Under the pieces are notes generated by a model, which saw only the letters and a list, made by a program, of their open reading frames with translations, had not been told where the DNA came from and made no database searches. Of a stretch of DNA of 64,000 nt, positions 16,843 to 25,798 are shown one piece after another. A program made the position numbers and the translations under genes. Each line of letters opens with the position of its first letter. Within the stretch, counting starts at the first letter, position 1. This DNA comes from a bacterium (GTDB lineage: Bacteria; Vulcanimicrobiota; Xenobia; Xenobiales; JADMJV01), in the NCBI GenBank assembly GCA_018266105.1, contig JAFEBA010000003.1, forward strand, positions 1 through 64,000, written 5' to 3'.

Positions 16843-17400
16843 CTATTGATCAACCAGATCTCGCACCAGCGAGGCGATCTCGCCCGGCTTCCAGTCGTTC
16901 CCCGTAAAGAGGCGGCTGAGCTTGCCCTTGCGATCGATGACGGCGGTGCGCATATTGTGGTCGATGACGCCCTTATCGTTGTAGTAAATCACCCCGAACA
17001 AGGAGGCCACCTTATTGACCTCGCCCGCTTTGCCGGTCAGAAACGTCCAGTTGGTGGCGTTCTCGTCCTGACCCTGGGCATACTTTTTGAGGGCCTCAGG
17101 GGTGTCACGCTTGGGATCCAGAGTGATGGAAATCACCTGGAACTGCCCTTTGGCGCTCTCGACCTGATCTAGCAGGTCCCGAGTTTTGCCGAGCTTTTGA
17201 GCCAGCATGGGACACTTCTCGGGAAAGGGGCACTGGGTGTAAAGAAACGTGACCAGCACCACCTTTCCCTTAAAGTCGCTGAGACTGACCTTCTTGGAGT
17301 TCTGATCGGTGAGCGTGAAATCCGGAACCTTGGAGCCGACGGGAAGGTCGGCCAGGGCCCAGATGGTCAGGCTCAAGAAGATCAGAAGAAGTTTACGCAT
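16843..17400 (-). CDS. SCO1/SenC family copper chaperone
   Basis: Periplasmic thioredoxin-fold protein that helps metallate CuA of cytochrome oxidase, fitting its place opposite the cox operon. ATG 17400 gives a signal peptide (MRKLLLIFLSLTIWALA). The copper-binding pair is the spaced variant CPFPEKCP, and the third ligand His is in IDHNMRT. Length 185 aa is normal. Its start overlaps the ferritin stop (ATGCGTAA), so the two are co-transcribed. The longer frame to 17442 would place extra residues before the signal peptide and was rejected. Confidence 0.9.
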   Translation of the reverse strand: MRKLLLIFLSLTIWALADLPVGSKVPDFTLTDQNSKKVSLSDFKGKVVLVTFLYTQCPFPEKCPMLAQKLGKTRDLLDQVESAKGQFQVISITLDPKRDTPEALKKYAQGQDENATNWTFLTGKAGEVNKVASLFGVIYYNDKGVIDHNMRTAVIDRKGKLSRLFTGNDWKPGEIASLVRDLVDQ

Positions 17401-17926
17401 CTTCGCCAGCTTCAGTAGGCATGCGGCGCACGTAGTCCTCAACCAGCAAAAGGGTCGGACCGGCGTGCTTGATCACCTGCAGCAGGGTGCTGACGGTGGA
17501 AACTTCCTCCAGTTGCTCGGTCACGAACCACTGCAGAAAGGTGTGGGTCATGTAGTCGTTGTTTTTGTGAGCCAGGCCGACCAGATCGTTGATCTGATTG
17601 GTGACCTTAAGTTCGCCGTCCAGGGCGCACTGCACGGCATCGGTGGCTGAATTGAAGTCGTTGCGCACTTCGGGAATGGCCTTGAATACCGGGCGAGCAC
17701 CAGCATCGTGCAGGTACTTCACGAACTTCAGAGCGTGCTCACGCTCTTCGTTGGACTGACGGTTGAAGTGGGCTGCCAGATCCGGAAGGCCTTCGGAGTC
17801 GAAGTAACTGGCGATGGCCAGGTACTGCAGAGAGGCATGCATTTCGTTAACGATTTGCTGATTGAGGCCTTCGAAGCAGCCCGGCTTGAGAATCATTGAA
17901 GGGTCGTGAGCGACGACTTTTGCCAC
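17393..17926 (-). CDS. Ferritin (non-heme iron storage)
   Basis: 177-aa four-helix ferritin-like protein. The ferroxidase-site residues are visible: E in NQQIVNEMHASLQYLA, ExxH in NEEREHALKF, and the later QWFVTEQLEE segment. It oxidises and stores iron in a 24-mer shell in the cytoplasm. GTG 17926 was chosen because it has AGGAGA at the right distance and begins MAKVVAHDPSMI; the frame open to 18199 crosses the intergenic region. It is first of a three-gene operon with SCO1 and the phosphatidyltransferase. A palindrome GGGGT-GTTT-ACCCC (17966-17979) lies in its upstream region. Confidence 0.93.
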   Translation of the reverse strand: MAKVVAHDPSMILKPGCFEGLNQQIVNEMHASLQYLAIASYFDSEGLPDLAAHFNRQSNEEREHALKFVKYLHDAGARPVFKAIPEVRNDFNSATDAVQCALDGELKVTNQINDLVGLAHKNNDYMTHTFLQWFVTEQLEEVSTVSTLLQVIKHAGPTLLLVEDYVRRMPTEAGEDA

Positions 17927-18022
17927 GGGGTTAGTCTCCTTATTGCTAAATACTTTTGGTGTTTTGGGGTGTTTACCCCGGCTGGGAGGCACTTTACTCC
18001 TGTTTGGCCAACTGCGCCACGC

Positions 18023-19210
18023 ATGCAGGTTGTCATGACAGCAGCACACGGGGGCTATGATTCCGAGAAGGTCCCGCTCGGCGGCGGCGCGGCGGTCTGT
18101 GAGAGACTGCGCAAACTGTGGCCAGAAGCGCTGCTCATCGGCAGCGGTCCGGACTCGGATATCCGGGTAGGTGGTCTCCAAGATCGCGTGCCCTCGCAAC
18201 TCAATGAGTTTGAGTATGCCCGATTTTCTCGGCGCTTTGAGAACGAAGCCAGTCAGGCCATTTTAAAGATGTCGTCCCCGGTGGTGCTCTCCCACGACAT
18301 CTCGGAGGGTCCCAGCTTTGGCCTGCTGGCCCGTTCCGGGATTGATTGCCTGGCCATTTTGCATGTCGACGTGGCCGACTACTTTCAACGTTTCTACCTG
18401 GGCGATGTGCTCCCCGCCAGTTGTTGGACCTGGCTTCACCGGCAGACCCGCATGTGGTTGAAGTGGCCCGACCTGCTACAACTGGTCTTCGAGAAGCAAC
18501 ATCAGGCGGCCGCTCATTGCCGATACCTGATAGTACCCTCAGCTCGGATGGAAGGCATCCTGCGCGAGGAGTATCCGTTTATGCCCGGCGGTCGGGTGCG
18601 AGTCGTGCCCTGGGGAGCCCCCAACCTGACCCTCGACCGGGCCGAGGTTGAGGCCTGCAAGGAGCGCTTTCGCTCAGAGTGGGGGCCCGGGCCTTATGTG
18701 CTGACGCTGTCGCGCATTTCGCCAGAGAAATCTCAGGACGTGTTGTTGCGGGGCGATTTTGGAGATGCCTGCGTGGTGATCGCCGGTGCACCCAGCTACA
18801 TGATGGGTCAACGCTTCATGAGCAAACTGCGGCGCCTGGCCGAGGGTAAGCGGGTGATTTTTCCCGGCCACCTGGGCGGGGCCGAGAAGCGCGCCGCGCT
18901 CGAACTGGCCGACGTTTTTGTGGTCTGCTCCCGCCACGAGAGCTATGGGCTCACCATTCTGGAAGCCATGGCGGCCGGCTGTCCGATCGTGGGCGTGCGC
19001 AGCTACGGGGTGGAAGCCACCGTGGAACCAGCCTGGGGTCGAATCGTCACACCGGAGGAGGTCTGGCCGGCAGTGCGCGAACTTTTATCCGACCAGGCCT
19101 TACGCTCCCGCTTAGGAGCCGCCGCCTCGGCTCGAGCCGGGGAATGCGGCTTCGCCAGGGCTGCTGAGGAGCTGTGGCGTTTATGTCAAGGTGGGGGACG
19201 TCGACCATAA
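18023..19210 (+). CDS. Glycosyltransferase family 4 protein
   Basis: 395-aa GT-B fold transferase. The N-terminal Gly-rich loop is VPLGGGAAV. The C-terminal GT4 hallmarks are LTLSRISPEKSQDVLL, the nucleotide-sugar Glu motif SRHESYGLTILEAMAAG and IVGVRSYG. It uses a nucleotide sugar to build a glycan or glycolipid; the acceptor is unknown. ATG 18023 gives MQVVMTAAHGGY, a normal start; the frame open to 17906 crosses the ferritin gene. The TAA overlaps the next ATG, so the next gene is coupled. Confidence 0.88.
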   Translation: MQVVMTAAHGGYDSEKVPLGGGAAVCERLRKLWPEALLIGSGPDSDIRVGGLQDRVPSQLNEFEYARFSRRFENEASQAILKMSSPVVLSHDISEGPSFGLLARSGIDCLAILHVDVADYFQRFYLGDVLPASCWTWLHRQTRMWLKWPDLLQLVFEKQHQAAAHCRYLIVPSARMEGILREEYPFMPGGRVRVVPWGAPNLTLDRAEVEACKERFRSEWGPGPYVLTLSRISPEKSQDVLLRGDFGDACVVIAGAPSYMMGQRFMSKLRRLAEGKRVIFPGHLGGAEKRAALELADVFVVCSRHESYGLTILEAMAAGCPIVGVRSYGVEATVEPAWGRIVTPEEVWPAVRELLSDQALRSRLGAAASARAGECGFARAAEELWRLCQGGGRRP

Positions 19211-20532
19211 TGGAGATCACGCATTTACCAAGCGCCTGGGCCAGCTACCTGAACGAGCTGGCCTTTTTTCGCACTCCGGCAGAAAACACCCGAGCCGCTT
19301 TCGCGGAGGCGCTTCAGGATGCCCGCAACTGGCATTATTTTGAATCCAGCTACTGGGTCAGCGAGGCGCAAAAGCAGGCTCTGGCCAACCTCGAGTATGT
19401 GCTGGGCCAGATGGAAGCCTGTCACGATTTACAAAAGCTTCTTCCCTGGGCCTTCGAAGCAGTACAGTTGATGGAGGGAGTGCAGGCCGAACGAGATAAG
19501 GCCACCTACTCGCCCGATCCGTTGATCAATGATCTGGTGCTGTGCGGAGCCTGCAGCCTGCAGGGACAGGCCCTGCCGCGAGCGCTATCCGAACGCCTGC
19601 CCCGCCTTCAGGCCTGGGGAGAGCGTTTGGCCCAGGCCTTTGAGGCTATGCGACCCATGCTGCCTGAAGAGGCTCAGCGCGATCTGGAAGTCGGCTTTCG
19701 CAATCTGGATCAGGTCCTCACCGAATTCACCTCTTTAGACACCCTCAAGACGGGCATGGGGCGGTTAGTCGACTGCTCCGAGCTGCTACTGGTGCTGGTG
19801 GAGTGGCGAAAGAAAGCACGCGAACAACAGCTTCAGCGTTTTCGGCGCTGGTCAGCCCTACCCATGGTGGGCGCGGGACTGGAACAGGCCTTTGAGCAGC
19901 TGGAGCGTCTGAATCCAGCCCAGCGAGCCAATTTTTGGCTTGAGGTGGTGCGCCCTCTGTGGATCGAAATCTCAAACTGGTGGGGTCAGCAGCGCGAATT
20001 GCTCCCCCTGCCGTGCGAATTTCTTTGCGAGTGGCTGGGACAGGTGGACCAGGATCTGGCCGAACTGACGGATTTCGAACCGGGCCCGGCAATTGCCGAC
20101 CCGACTCTGGCCGAACTTACCGACTGGGTAGAAGACCTGGCCGCCAGCTTCGGCGAGGCCGCTCAACAGATGGGAACGGTCGCCCATTTACGCGGTGGAG
20201 CGGCCGGGCACTACTTTGAGGTCATTCAAGGCTTGCTGCGCAATACGCTTCCAGTTCCGGCCGTGCCGGCTCTCTTTGAACAAAGCAACCCGCCCGAGGC
20301 CTGGGGCGGAGTGGTGGAACGCCTTCTAGAATATAGCAAAGGCGGTCCCCGCGAGCTGCTTTATGAGGCCCGCGACCAACTGCTCCGCCTGGTTCCCCCC
20401 CCGGACCTGTCCGATCATGGCGGATGGACCTGCCCCTTCTGCCAGCAAACAGTCGCGGCCGGTCGCACCAGCTGTGGGCATTGCGGCGGAGGAGCCAGCC
20501 TTTCCCTGGACGTACAATCCTGGAACGCTTGA
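19210..20532 (+). CDS. Conserved-looking protein with C-terminal zinc ribbon, function unknown
   Basis: 440 aa, almost wholly alpha-helical and acidic, rich in Leu, Glu, Trp and Gln. Residues 1-380 show no motif I recognise. The last 40 residues form a zinc ribbon (CPFCQQTVAAGRTSCGHCGG; two CxxC pairs). There is no signal peptide or TM segment, so it is likely cytoplasmic. It shares a TAATG overlap with the glycosyltransferase upstream. A role in handling that enzyme or its lipid substrate is guesswork. It is followed by the tRNA-Ile/Ala pair. Confidence 0.75.
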   Translation: MEITHLPSAWASYLNELAFFRTPAENTRAAFAEALQDARNWHYFESSYWVSEAQKQALANLEYVLGQMEACHDLQKLLPWAFEAVQLMEGVQAERDKATYSPDPLINDLVLCGACSLQGQALPRALSERLPRLQAWGERLAQAFEAMRPMLPEEAQRDLEVGFRNLDQVLTEFTSLDTLKTGMGRLVDCSELLLVLVEWRKKAREQQLQRFRRWSALPMVGAGLEQAFEQLERLNPAQRANFWLEVVRPLWIEISNWWGQQRELLPLPCEFLCEWLGQVDQDLAELTDFEPGPAIADPTLAELTDWVEDLAASFGEAAQQMGTVAHLRGGAAGHYFEVIQGLLRNTLPVPAVPALFEQSNPPEAWGGVVERLLEYSKGGPRELLYEARDQLLRLVPPPDLSDHGGWTCPFCQQTVAAGRTSCGHCGGGASLSLDVQSWNA

Positions 20533-20569
20533 CGGGTTGAGTATGAGGTGCTATCTTACCCAAACGTTC

Positions 20570-20646
20570 GGGCTTATAGCTCAGGTGGTTAGAGCGCATC
20601 CCTGATAAGGATGAGGTCGCAGGTTCGAGTCCTGCTAAGCCCACCA
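20570..20646 (+). tRNA. tRNA-Ile (GAU)
   Basis: 77 nt including encoded CCA. Acceptor GGGCTTA pairs with TAAGCCC; the loop CTGATAA holds anticodon GAT at 20604-20606; the T-loop is TTCGAGT. It is paired with tRNA-Ala as in rRNA spacers, but no rRNA is near. Confidence 0.96.
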
Positions 20647-20655
20647 ACCCCGAAC

Positions 20656-20731
20656 GGGGCTATAGCTCAGCTGGGAGAGCGCCTGCTTTGCAAGCAGGAT
20701 GTCGTCGGTTCGAATCCGTCTAGCTCCACCA
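20656..20731 (+). tRNA. tRNA-Ala (UGC)
   Basis: 76 nt including CCA, with anticodon TGC at 20689-20691, D-loop AGCTGGGA and T-loop TTCGAAT. It lies 9 bp after tRNA-Ile, presumably in one transcript. Confidence 0.96.
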
Positions 20732-20733
20732 AG

Positions 20734-20758
20734 AAAAGCCGCGTTATCGCGGTTTTTT
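20734..20758 (+). terminator. Rho-independent terminator after tRNA-Ala
   Basis: Stem CCGCG/CGCGG with TTAT loop and a six-T run. Confidence 0.85.
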
Positions 20759-20841
20759 GCTTCCTGGGCCAGTTTTTCAAGGATGGGAAAAATCGCGTCC
20801 CGGCCCAGACTCGGAACGAACGGATAAAGTCGACGACGAAG

Positions 20842-22149
20842 TCACTCGTTCCAGTGGCTCACCACCATTTGCTCTCCGAGGTATTTGAGCTGCTGGCGAT
20901 CGCGGATGAGGTGAATCGGCTGTCCTTCCTGAATCTGGAGCACAACATCGCGATCCAGGGCCAGCGGCTGAGCCGCCCATTCACTCGGAAACTGGGCCAG
21001 GGCGCGGTCTTCGGACAGAAAGACCGGCGTCTTCAACCGGGGCACAAAGTCTTCAGGCCAGGGCGAGTTCCAAGCCTGCAGAGCGCACAGCCAGGCCTGG
21101 GTGAGGCTGCTTCTGGGACCCAACGGATGAGGCAGCTCGCGACTGGACTGCCACGTGCCGCTATTGGGAACGGCGAAATACTGAGCCGAAACCATTCTGG
21201 TGATGCCGTACTCCGAATAACTGTCCAGCCAGCGCTCGTATTCAGCTTCTTGCAGCTCGGGCGGAGTGGCCGAGCTGAGAATATTGCTGAAGATATAGTC
21301 CTCGATGGGAAACTCAAATTTGCGCAGCTCGGCCAATCCCCAACCCGGCCCCAACCAGCGGCGCATGCGCTCCAGAGCCCCGTCAGGACATTCGGTTGCC
21401 ATGGAAAAGAGACCGCCCGGACTCAGCCACTCGGGTAAACGGCGCATCACTCGCTCGGTGACGCCCTCTCCAGTGCCACCGCCGGTGCGATAGAGCTCGG
21501 CCACCCCTTCGGGGGTGGGAACGAACGGCGGATTGAGCGTGACCAAATCGTAGCACCCCGTCGCCGAGCAGGCATCCCCTTGGACAAACTTAACCTCAGT
21601 CAATCCGTTCAAGGCAGCGTTGAGCTGGCCGAAGTGCACGGCCCGTGGATTGATATCCACTCCCAGAGCGGGACATCCGGCTAACAAGGCGTGGACGCCC
21701 GAGCCGCTGCACACATCCAGGGCACGAGCGTAAGCGCGCCGAGGAGTGCAGTAGGCCAGGGTGTAGCTATCCCCGCCCAGCCAGTAAACCTGCTCCGGCC
21801 AGGGATCCAGCTCGAAAGCGCTGTCCGTGAAAAAATAGGAACCCATGCAGGGGTAGAGGTCAACCTTGGAGCGGATGCCCAGCCGATTAGGCTCCAGAAA
21901 CCCCTGCAAATGCATGGCCGCGATCCCCTGGTCGCCCAACAAGAGCTTGAGGTCCTCCAGACTGAGACTTTCCTGCAGCAGAAAAAACGCCACCGCCAGA
22001 CCCAGGCTACCGTGGGGACGCCAGCGACGGCGGTAGGCGGGCTGGTGGATCGAGCGACGGAAAGTAAAGGGGCGAAGCTCCAGCATCTCCTCCACGGCCG
22101 ATTCCACAAAACCCAGGGCGGCCATGCGCTGCGCCACAATCTCAATCAC
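20842..22149 (-). CDS. SAM-dependent methyltransferase (HemK/N6-type NPPF motif)
   Basis: A 435-aa class I methyltransferase. The SAM-binding core ALDVCSGSGVHALL (motif I), GVDINPRAV (motif II) and the substrate motif LVTLNPPFVP (motif IV, as in glutamine-N5 and adenine/guanine-N2 methyltransferases) lie between residues 145 and 225. The N-terminal 130 residues form a separate helical domain as in larger two-domain members, and residues 300-435 are a further domain I cannot name. The start is GTG 22149, 13 bp after the kinase stop. The substrate (RNA or protein) is open. Confidence 0.8.
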   Translation of the reverse strand: MIEIVAQRMAALGFVESAVEEMLELRPFTFRRSIHQPAYRRRWRPHGSLGLAVAFFLLQESLSLEDLKLLLGDQGIAAMHLQGFLEPNRLGIRSKVDLYPCMGSYFFTDSAFELDPWPEQVYWLGGDSYTLAYCTPRRAYARALDVCSGSGVHALLAGCPALGVDINPRAVHFGQLNAALNGLTEVKFVQGDACSATGCYDLVTLNPPFVPTPEGVAELYRTGGGTGEGVTERVMRRLPEWLSPGGLFSMATECPDGALERMRRWLGPGWGLAELRKFEFPIEDYIFSNILSSATPPELQEAEYERWLDSYSEYGITRMVSAQYFAVPNSGTWQSSRELPHPLGPRSSLTQAWLCALQAWNSPWPEDFVPRLKTPVFLSEDRALAQFPSEWAAQPLALDRDVVLQIQEGQPIHLIRDRQQLKYLGEQMVVSHWNE

Positions 22150-22162
22150 CCGGGCGTCTTCT

Positions 22163-23521
22163 TCAGTCGAAGGAAATCCACTCCAAAGTGAAGCTTAGAG
22201 AAGTGCCCGGTCCGGGCAGAGCTTCCAGTTTCCCGCCGTGAGCCGCCGCCAGTCGCACCGCGATGGCCAGACCCAGTCCTCCACCCACGCGGCACTCCAG
22301 GTCCTGGCGCAACTCCTCAGGCAAACCCGGCCCATTGTCGCTGACCGTGCAGCGCAGCCGCTTGCCTTCGTGAGTGAAGACGACCCGCAGCTTTTGGCCC
22401 GGCTCGTTGTGGTGAATGGCATTTTCCAAGAGCAACTGGAACAACTCTCGCAGACGAATGCGGTCGGCCCGCACGAAGGGCTCGTCGTCCAGGCCGACCA
22501 GCTCCATCGCCATGTCCTTATTCTGGGCAGCATCTTCCAGGCTCTGCAGACTTTCCATCAGGGGTTCCGAGACCGGAAACGGCTCCAATCGGAGCTGAGG
22601 CGCCTGCCCTTCCCAGCGCGACCAGTCGGTCAGGCGCTGCACATTGCGGGCCACATACATGGTCTCTTCTCGGATGTTGCGCAGGTGAATGTGCTCTTCA
22701 CCCGGAGTCAGACCGTCCTGCAACGCCTCCGTCCAACCCAAAATGGCCGCCAGTGGGGTGCGCAGATTATGCGAGACATCGGCCAGGAACTGGCGACGCC
22801 AGGCCTCGGAGCGTTCGGCCTTATCCTTGGCTTCGGTGAGTGAGGTGACAGTTTTCTCAAGGTGATCTGCCATCAGATTAAAGCTGTCGGCCAGATCACG
22901 GACCTCTCCCCAGCCCTGGGGCGCGATACGATGATGAAAATCGCTGCGAGCCAGGGCCCGGGTCGCCTCCACCAGCTCTGAAACCGGGCGGGCCAGCGCG
23001 TGACTGGCCAGCATGCCGGCACAGACCGTGACCAAAGCCGCCACCGCCCCCGAGGTCAACATCAGGTAAGCGTATTGCCAGCGTTGGTCTTCGTGGTTAT
23101 GGGGAAACATGCCGATGCGCACCACGCCCACCGGACCCTCTTTTCCGTCCACTCGGGCCCAAAGTTCCATGCCGGTCCAGGTAAATTTCTCCAGAGAGCC
23201 GCGCCCGAGGGTTTCCTCGAAAAGGGCTGACTCAGTCGGAAGTCGGAAGCCCGAGTGCAGTTTCTCTCGCCCCTGAAGATCGTAAAGCACGCTGGCTCGA
23301 TTCGGGAAAAGCGAGAAGCGCAGCGCCGAGGCCAGCCCCTCCCAGCCGCCCTCCTGAAAGATCTGACTGGCCTGGCGTGCGACCCGACGACATAGTTCTC
23401 CCCGCGGCGGGGGTCGCATCACCTGGCGGCCACCACTCAGATTCCAGGTCAGATAAAAAGAGGCCAGAAACAGTAAGACCATTCCGAAAGCCACCAGCGT
23501 CAGTCGAATCTGCAGCTTCAT
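22163..23521 (-). CDS. Membrane sensor histidine kinase
   Basis: 452 aa. An N-terminal TM helix (about 5-27), a periplasmic sensor region of about 125 residues, a second TM (about 150-175) and HAMP linker are followed by the HisKA box FLADVSHNLRTPLAAILG with phospho-accepting His251, then the ATPase boxes: N (LLENAIHHNE, Asn367), G1 (DNGPGLP) and G2 (GGGLGLAI). It autophosphorylates and passes phosphate to the adjacent regulator, whose stop overlaps its ATG (ATGA). The ligand is unknown. Confidence 0.93.
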   Translation of the reverse strand: MKLQIRLTLVAFGMVLLFLASFYLTWNLSGGRQVMRPPPRGELCRRVARQASQIFQEGGWEGLASALRFSLFPNRASVLYDLQGREKLHSGFRLPTESALFEETLGRGSLEKFTWTGMELWARVDGKEGPVGVVRIGMFPHNHEDQRWQYAYLMLTSGAVAALVTVCAGMLASHALARPVSELVEATRALARSDFHHRIAPQGWGEVRDLADSFNLMADHLEKTVTSLTEAKDKAERSEAWRRQFLADVSHNLRTPLAAILGWTEALQDGLTPGEEHIHLRNIREETMYVARNVQRLTDWSRWEGQAPQLRLEPFPVSEPLMESLQSLEDAAQNKDMAMELVGLDDEPFVRADRIRLRELFQLLLENAIHHNEPGQKLRVVFTHEGKRLRCTVSDNGPGLPEELRQDLECRVGGGLGLAIAVRLAAAHGGKLEALPGPGTSLSFTLEWISFD

Positions 23522-24192
23522 GACTCGTAACGGTAGCCCACGCCCCAGATGGACCGAATGGGTGGCGTCTCACCCGGACGCGAGAGCTTCTCACGGAGAT
23601 TGCTGATATGCACGTCCACCCGGCGAGTGTCGCCGAGATATTCAGGACCCCAGACCCGGTTGAGCAGTTCTTCGCGAGTGAAGTTCTTTCCGGGCGTGGA
23701 AGCCAGCGTCTTCAGCAAAGCGTATTCCCGAGGAGTCAACTCCACCCGCTCTCCGTGCACCCAGACCTGACGGGTATCGGTATCGATCACCACCGGGCCG
23801 GCCGGTTCGGCCGGGCGAGCCCCGGAAAGACGACTGCGCCGGAGCAGAGCTTTGATGCGCGCCATCAGCTCGCGCGGGCTCACGGGTTTGGTCAGGTAGT
23901 CATCGGCACCGATCTCCAGACCGGTCACACGATCCACTTCGTCCCCACGAGCGCTCAGCATCAGAATCGGAATATCACCATTTGATCGCAGATGGCGGGC
24001 CACATCAAAGCCGTCCAGGCCGGGCATCATCAGATCGAGCACCACCAGGTCAACGCCCAGTTTGGCCAGTTGCAGGGCATCCCGCCCGTTGCTGGCTTCG
24101 ATCACTTCATAACCGTCGCGTTCCAGATAGCGACGCACGAAACCGCGAATCGGGCTTTCGTCATCTACGACGAGAATTTTTGCGGGTTGCAT
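23518..24192 (-). CDS. OmpR/PhoB-family response regulator
   Basis: 224 aa. The receiver domain has the acidic pocket D10-D11, phospho-acceptor Asp53 (VVLDLMMPG), and Lys102 (LTKPVS). The C-terminal winged helix has the OmpR signature (ELTPREYALLKTL, and RRVDVHISNLREKL). ATG 24192 begins MQPAKILVVDDE; the frame open to 24276 would add sequence before the conserved beta-1 strand. It is the first gene of a kinase-methyltransferase operon. Confidence 0.94.
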   Translation of the reverse strand: MQPAKILVVDDESPIRGFVRRYLERDGYEVIEASNGRDALQLAKLGVDLVVLDLMMPGLDGFDVARHLRSNGDIPILMLSARGDEVDRVTGLEIGADDYLTKPVSPRELMARIKALLRRSRLSGARPAEPAGPVVIDTDTRQVWVHGERVELTPREYALLKTLASTPGKNFTREELLNRVWGPEYLGDTRRVDVHISNLREKLSRPGETPPIRSIWGVGYRYES

Positions 24193-24398
24193 GCTGGGAT
24201 TGTAGCCCTCTCTGCGCAAAAAACTTGAGATTTTTGTAAGGAAACTGTAAAGCCAAAACGCCAAGTTTCCCAACACTTTTCCCGTAGGCTTAGTTTCGGA
24301 ACGCGGGGCGGTCAGGGACCTCCGACCTCTACCCTTACCTCTCTACCACAGCCGGAGCGATCTGACCGGCCCGCGCACCTTCTCCTATCGCATTCCCT

Positions 24399-24422
24399 GA
24401 GCCCCCTGCGGGGCTCTTTTTC
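24399..24422 (+). terminator. Rho-independent terminator with no obvious gene before it
   Basis: GAGCCCC-tgc-GGGGCTC followed by five T. No plus-strand gene ends upstream of it; 24193-24398 is otherwise without a gene. It could end a short untranslated RNA or attenuate transcription into the HAD gene. Confidence 0.6.
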
Positions 24423-24462
24423 TATTCAGGACCTTTTCAGCCCGCGTACCTACACTGCTGTT

Positions 24463-25554
24463 ATGAACGTGAAGCCCGTCCAAACCGCCCACCTCCCCAA
24501 AACCGGACGTCGCCGCAAACAGGCGGCCGAGGCTGCGGCAGGCCCGCAAGATCAGCTCACGTTATCCAGGACCGAAAAGTCATCGGTCAAGGCCAGTTTC
24601 CTACCCAGTCAACGCGTTCAGTATGACGTAGCCAGCGGAGTGACCCGCTCACTGGTGCCGGTACTGTTTCTGAGCGACCTGGACGGGACCTGGCTTTCGC
24701 CCGACCCGGTCAACCGCAAAGCTCTGGATCAGGGCGTGGTCCAACTCAAGCAGGAAGCGGCTGAGAAGGGCGTGGATCTCCAGTTTGGTTATATCAGTGC
24801 CCGACCCATGGAGCGTATCCAGCTTGAGAACCTGCCCGCCTCGGACTGGGCGATCGCGAACAACGGCGGCTATATTTACTACACGGGCGCCAAGGATGTG
24901 TCCTGGGAGGATCACAAGCGAGCTTTTGGCTTCAACGCCGCTCGTGCATTCGAGATTGCCCAGGAACTGCTCAAGAACCCCAAGTTCGCAGGCATGGACA
25001 TCTCCTCGGTAGGCCAGGTGGTCGGCAACCCGGCCGCGGACGCCTGTCCCGAAAGCGCCTCCATCTGTATCCACAACGGCTCGGTGCGTCTGGCTCGCGG
25101 CGAAAACAAAGCCCAGATGGAATCCGATGGATTCAAAGCCCCCGCCCAGGTTCAGGCCTTCGCCGAAGCCATTTCCAGGAGACTGCGCAAAGAAGGGGCC
25201 GAGTTCCAGCTTTCTCCGGTCTACCCATTTCACGGCAAGCCCTACGTCATGTTTGATCTGGCCAGCGTCAACAAGGGCGACGCCATTGCCTACCTGAAGG
25301 ACAAAGAGAACTTGCCCGCCGAGCACATCATCATCGCTGGCGACGGCGGCAATGACATCGCCATGATGTTGGACCAGAAAGGCCAGGACGATGGGCGGAG
25401 AGCCATCGTGGTGGGCGAGAACTCCAAACTGCGTGAGGCCGCTCAGGGCGTTAGTCGAGCGATCATCCAGAAAGCCGACGAAGACTGTAGTTTAGGCGTT
25501 CTTCAAGGGTTGCGTCAGCATGTAGAGGAGATTATCGCTCAGGTAAATTCCTAA
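24463..25554 (+). CDS. HAD-superfamily hydrolase (Cof / sucrose-phosphatase-like)
   Basis: 363 aa. A 60-residue low-complexity, basic N-terminal extension precedes the HAD fold: motif I FLSDLDGTWLS (nucleophile Asp and +2 Asp), motif II Ser in YISARP, Lys in SVNKGDAI, and motif IV AGDGGNDIAMM. The C2-type cap between motifs II and III resembles sucrose-6-phosphate phosphatase. It likely removes phosphate from a sugar phosphate; the substrate is unknown. ATG 24463 is the only sensible start. The extension shows no signal peptide. Confidence 0.85.
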   Translation: MNVKPVQTAHLPKTGRRRKQAAEAAAGPQDQLTLSRTEKSSVKASFLPSQRVQYDVASGVTRSLVPVLFLSDLDGTWLSPDPVNRKALDQGVVQLKQEAAEKGVDLQFGYISARPMERIQLENLPASDWAIANNGGYIYYTGAKDVSWEDHKRAFGFNAARAFEIAQELLKNPKFAGMDISSVGQVVGNPAADACPESASICIHNGSVRLARGENKAQMESDGFKAPAQVQAFAEAISRRLRKEGAEFQLSPVYPFHGKPYVMFDLASVNKGDAIAYLKDKENLPAEHIIIAGDGGNDIAMMLDQKGQDDGRRAIVVGENSKLREAAQGVSRAIIQKADEDCSLGVLQGLRQHVEEIIAQVNS

Positions 25555-25598
25555 ACAGTTGACAGCCAACTCCCTCAGGCATATAGTAATCGGCGCTG

Positions 25599-25671
25599 GG
25601 GCCTATAGCTCAGCGGTGAGAGCAGCTGGCTCATAACCGGTTGGTCGCTGGTTCAAATCCAGCTGGGCCCA
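25599..25671 (+). tRNA. tRNA-Met (CAU)
   Basis: 73 nt without encoded CCA. Acceptor GGGCCTA pairs with TGGGCCC, and anticodon CAT is at 25632-25634. The fully paired acceptor end indicates an elongator-type tRNA; a tRNA-Ile2 with modified C cannot be excluded. Confidence 0.9.
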
Positions 25672-25689
25672 CTCCAAAAAATCCACCGT

Positions 25690-25765
25690 GGCCCGGTGGT
25701 CTAGTGGTCAGGACGTCTGCCTTTCACGCAGAAGATCACGGGTTCGAACCCCGTCCGGGTCACCA
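25690..25765 (+). tRNA. tRNA-Glu (UUC)
   Basis: 76 nt with CCA. Acceptor GGCCCGG pairs with CCGGGTC; loop CTTTCAC carries anticodon TTC at 25723-25725. Confidence 0.95.
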
Positions 25766-25766
25766 C

Positions 25767-25794
25767 AACAGCCGAGAGCAATCTCGGCTGTTTT
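25767..25794 (+). terminator. Rho-independent terminator between tRNA-Glu and tRNA-Val
   Basis: Eleven-bp stem AACAGCCGAGA/TCTCGGCTGTT with GCAA loop and T tail. Confidence 0.85.
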
Positions 25795-25798
25795 ACTG

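Noticed and set aside
17966..17979. GGGGT-GTTT-ACCCC palindrome upstream of ferritin as an iron operator
   Set aside because: Symmetric but unlike Fur or DtxR boxes and not placed on a recognisable promoter; left as a note in the ferritin entry.
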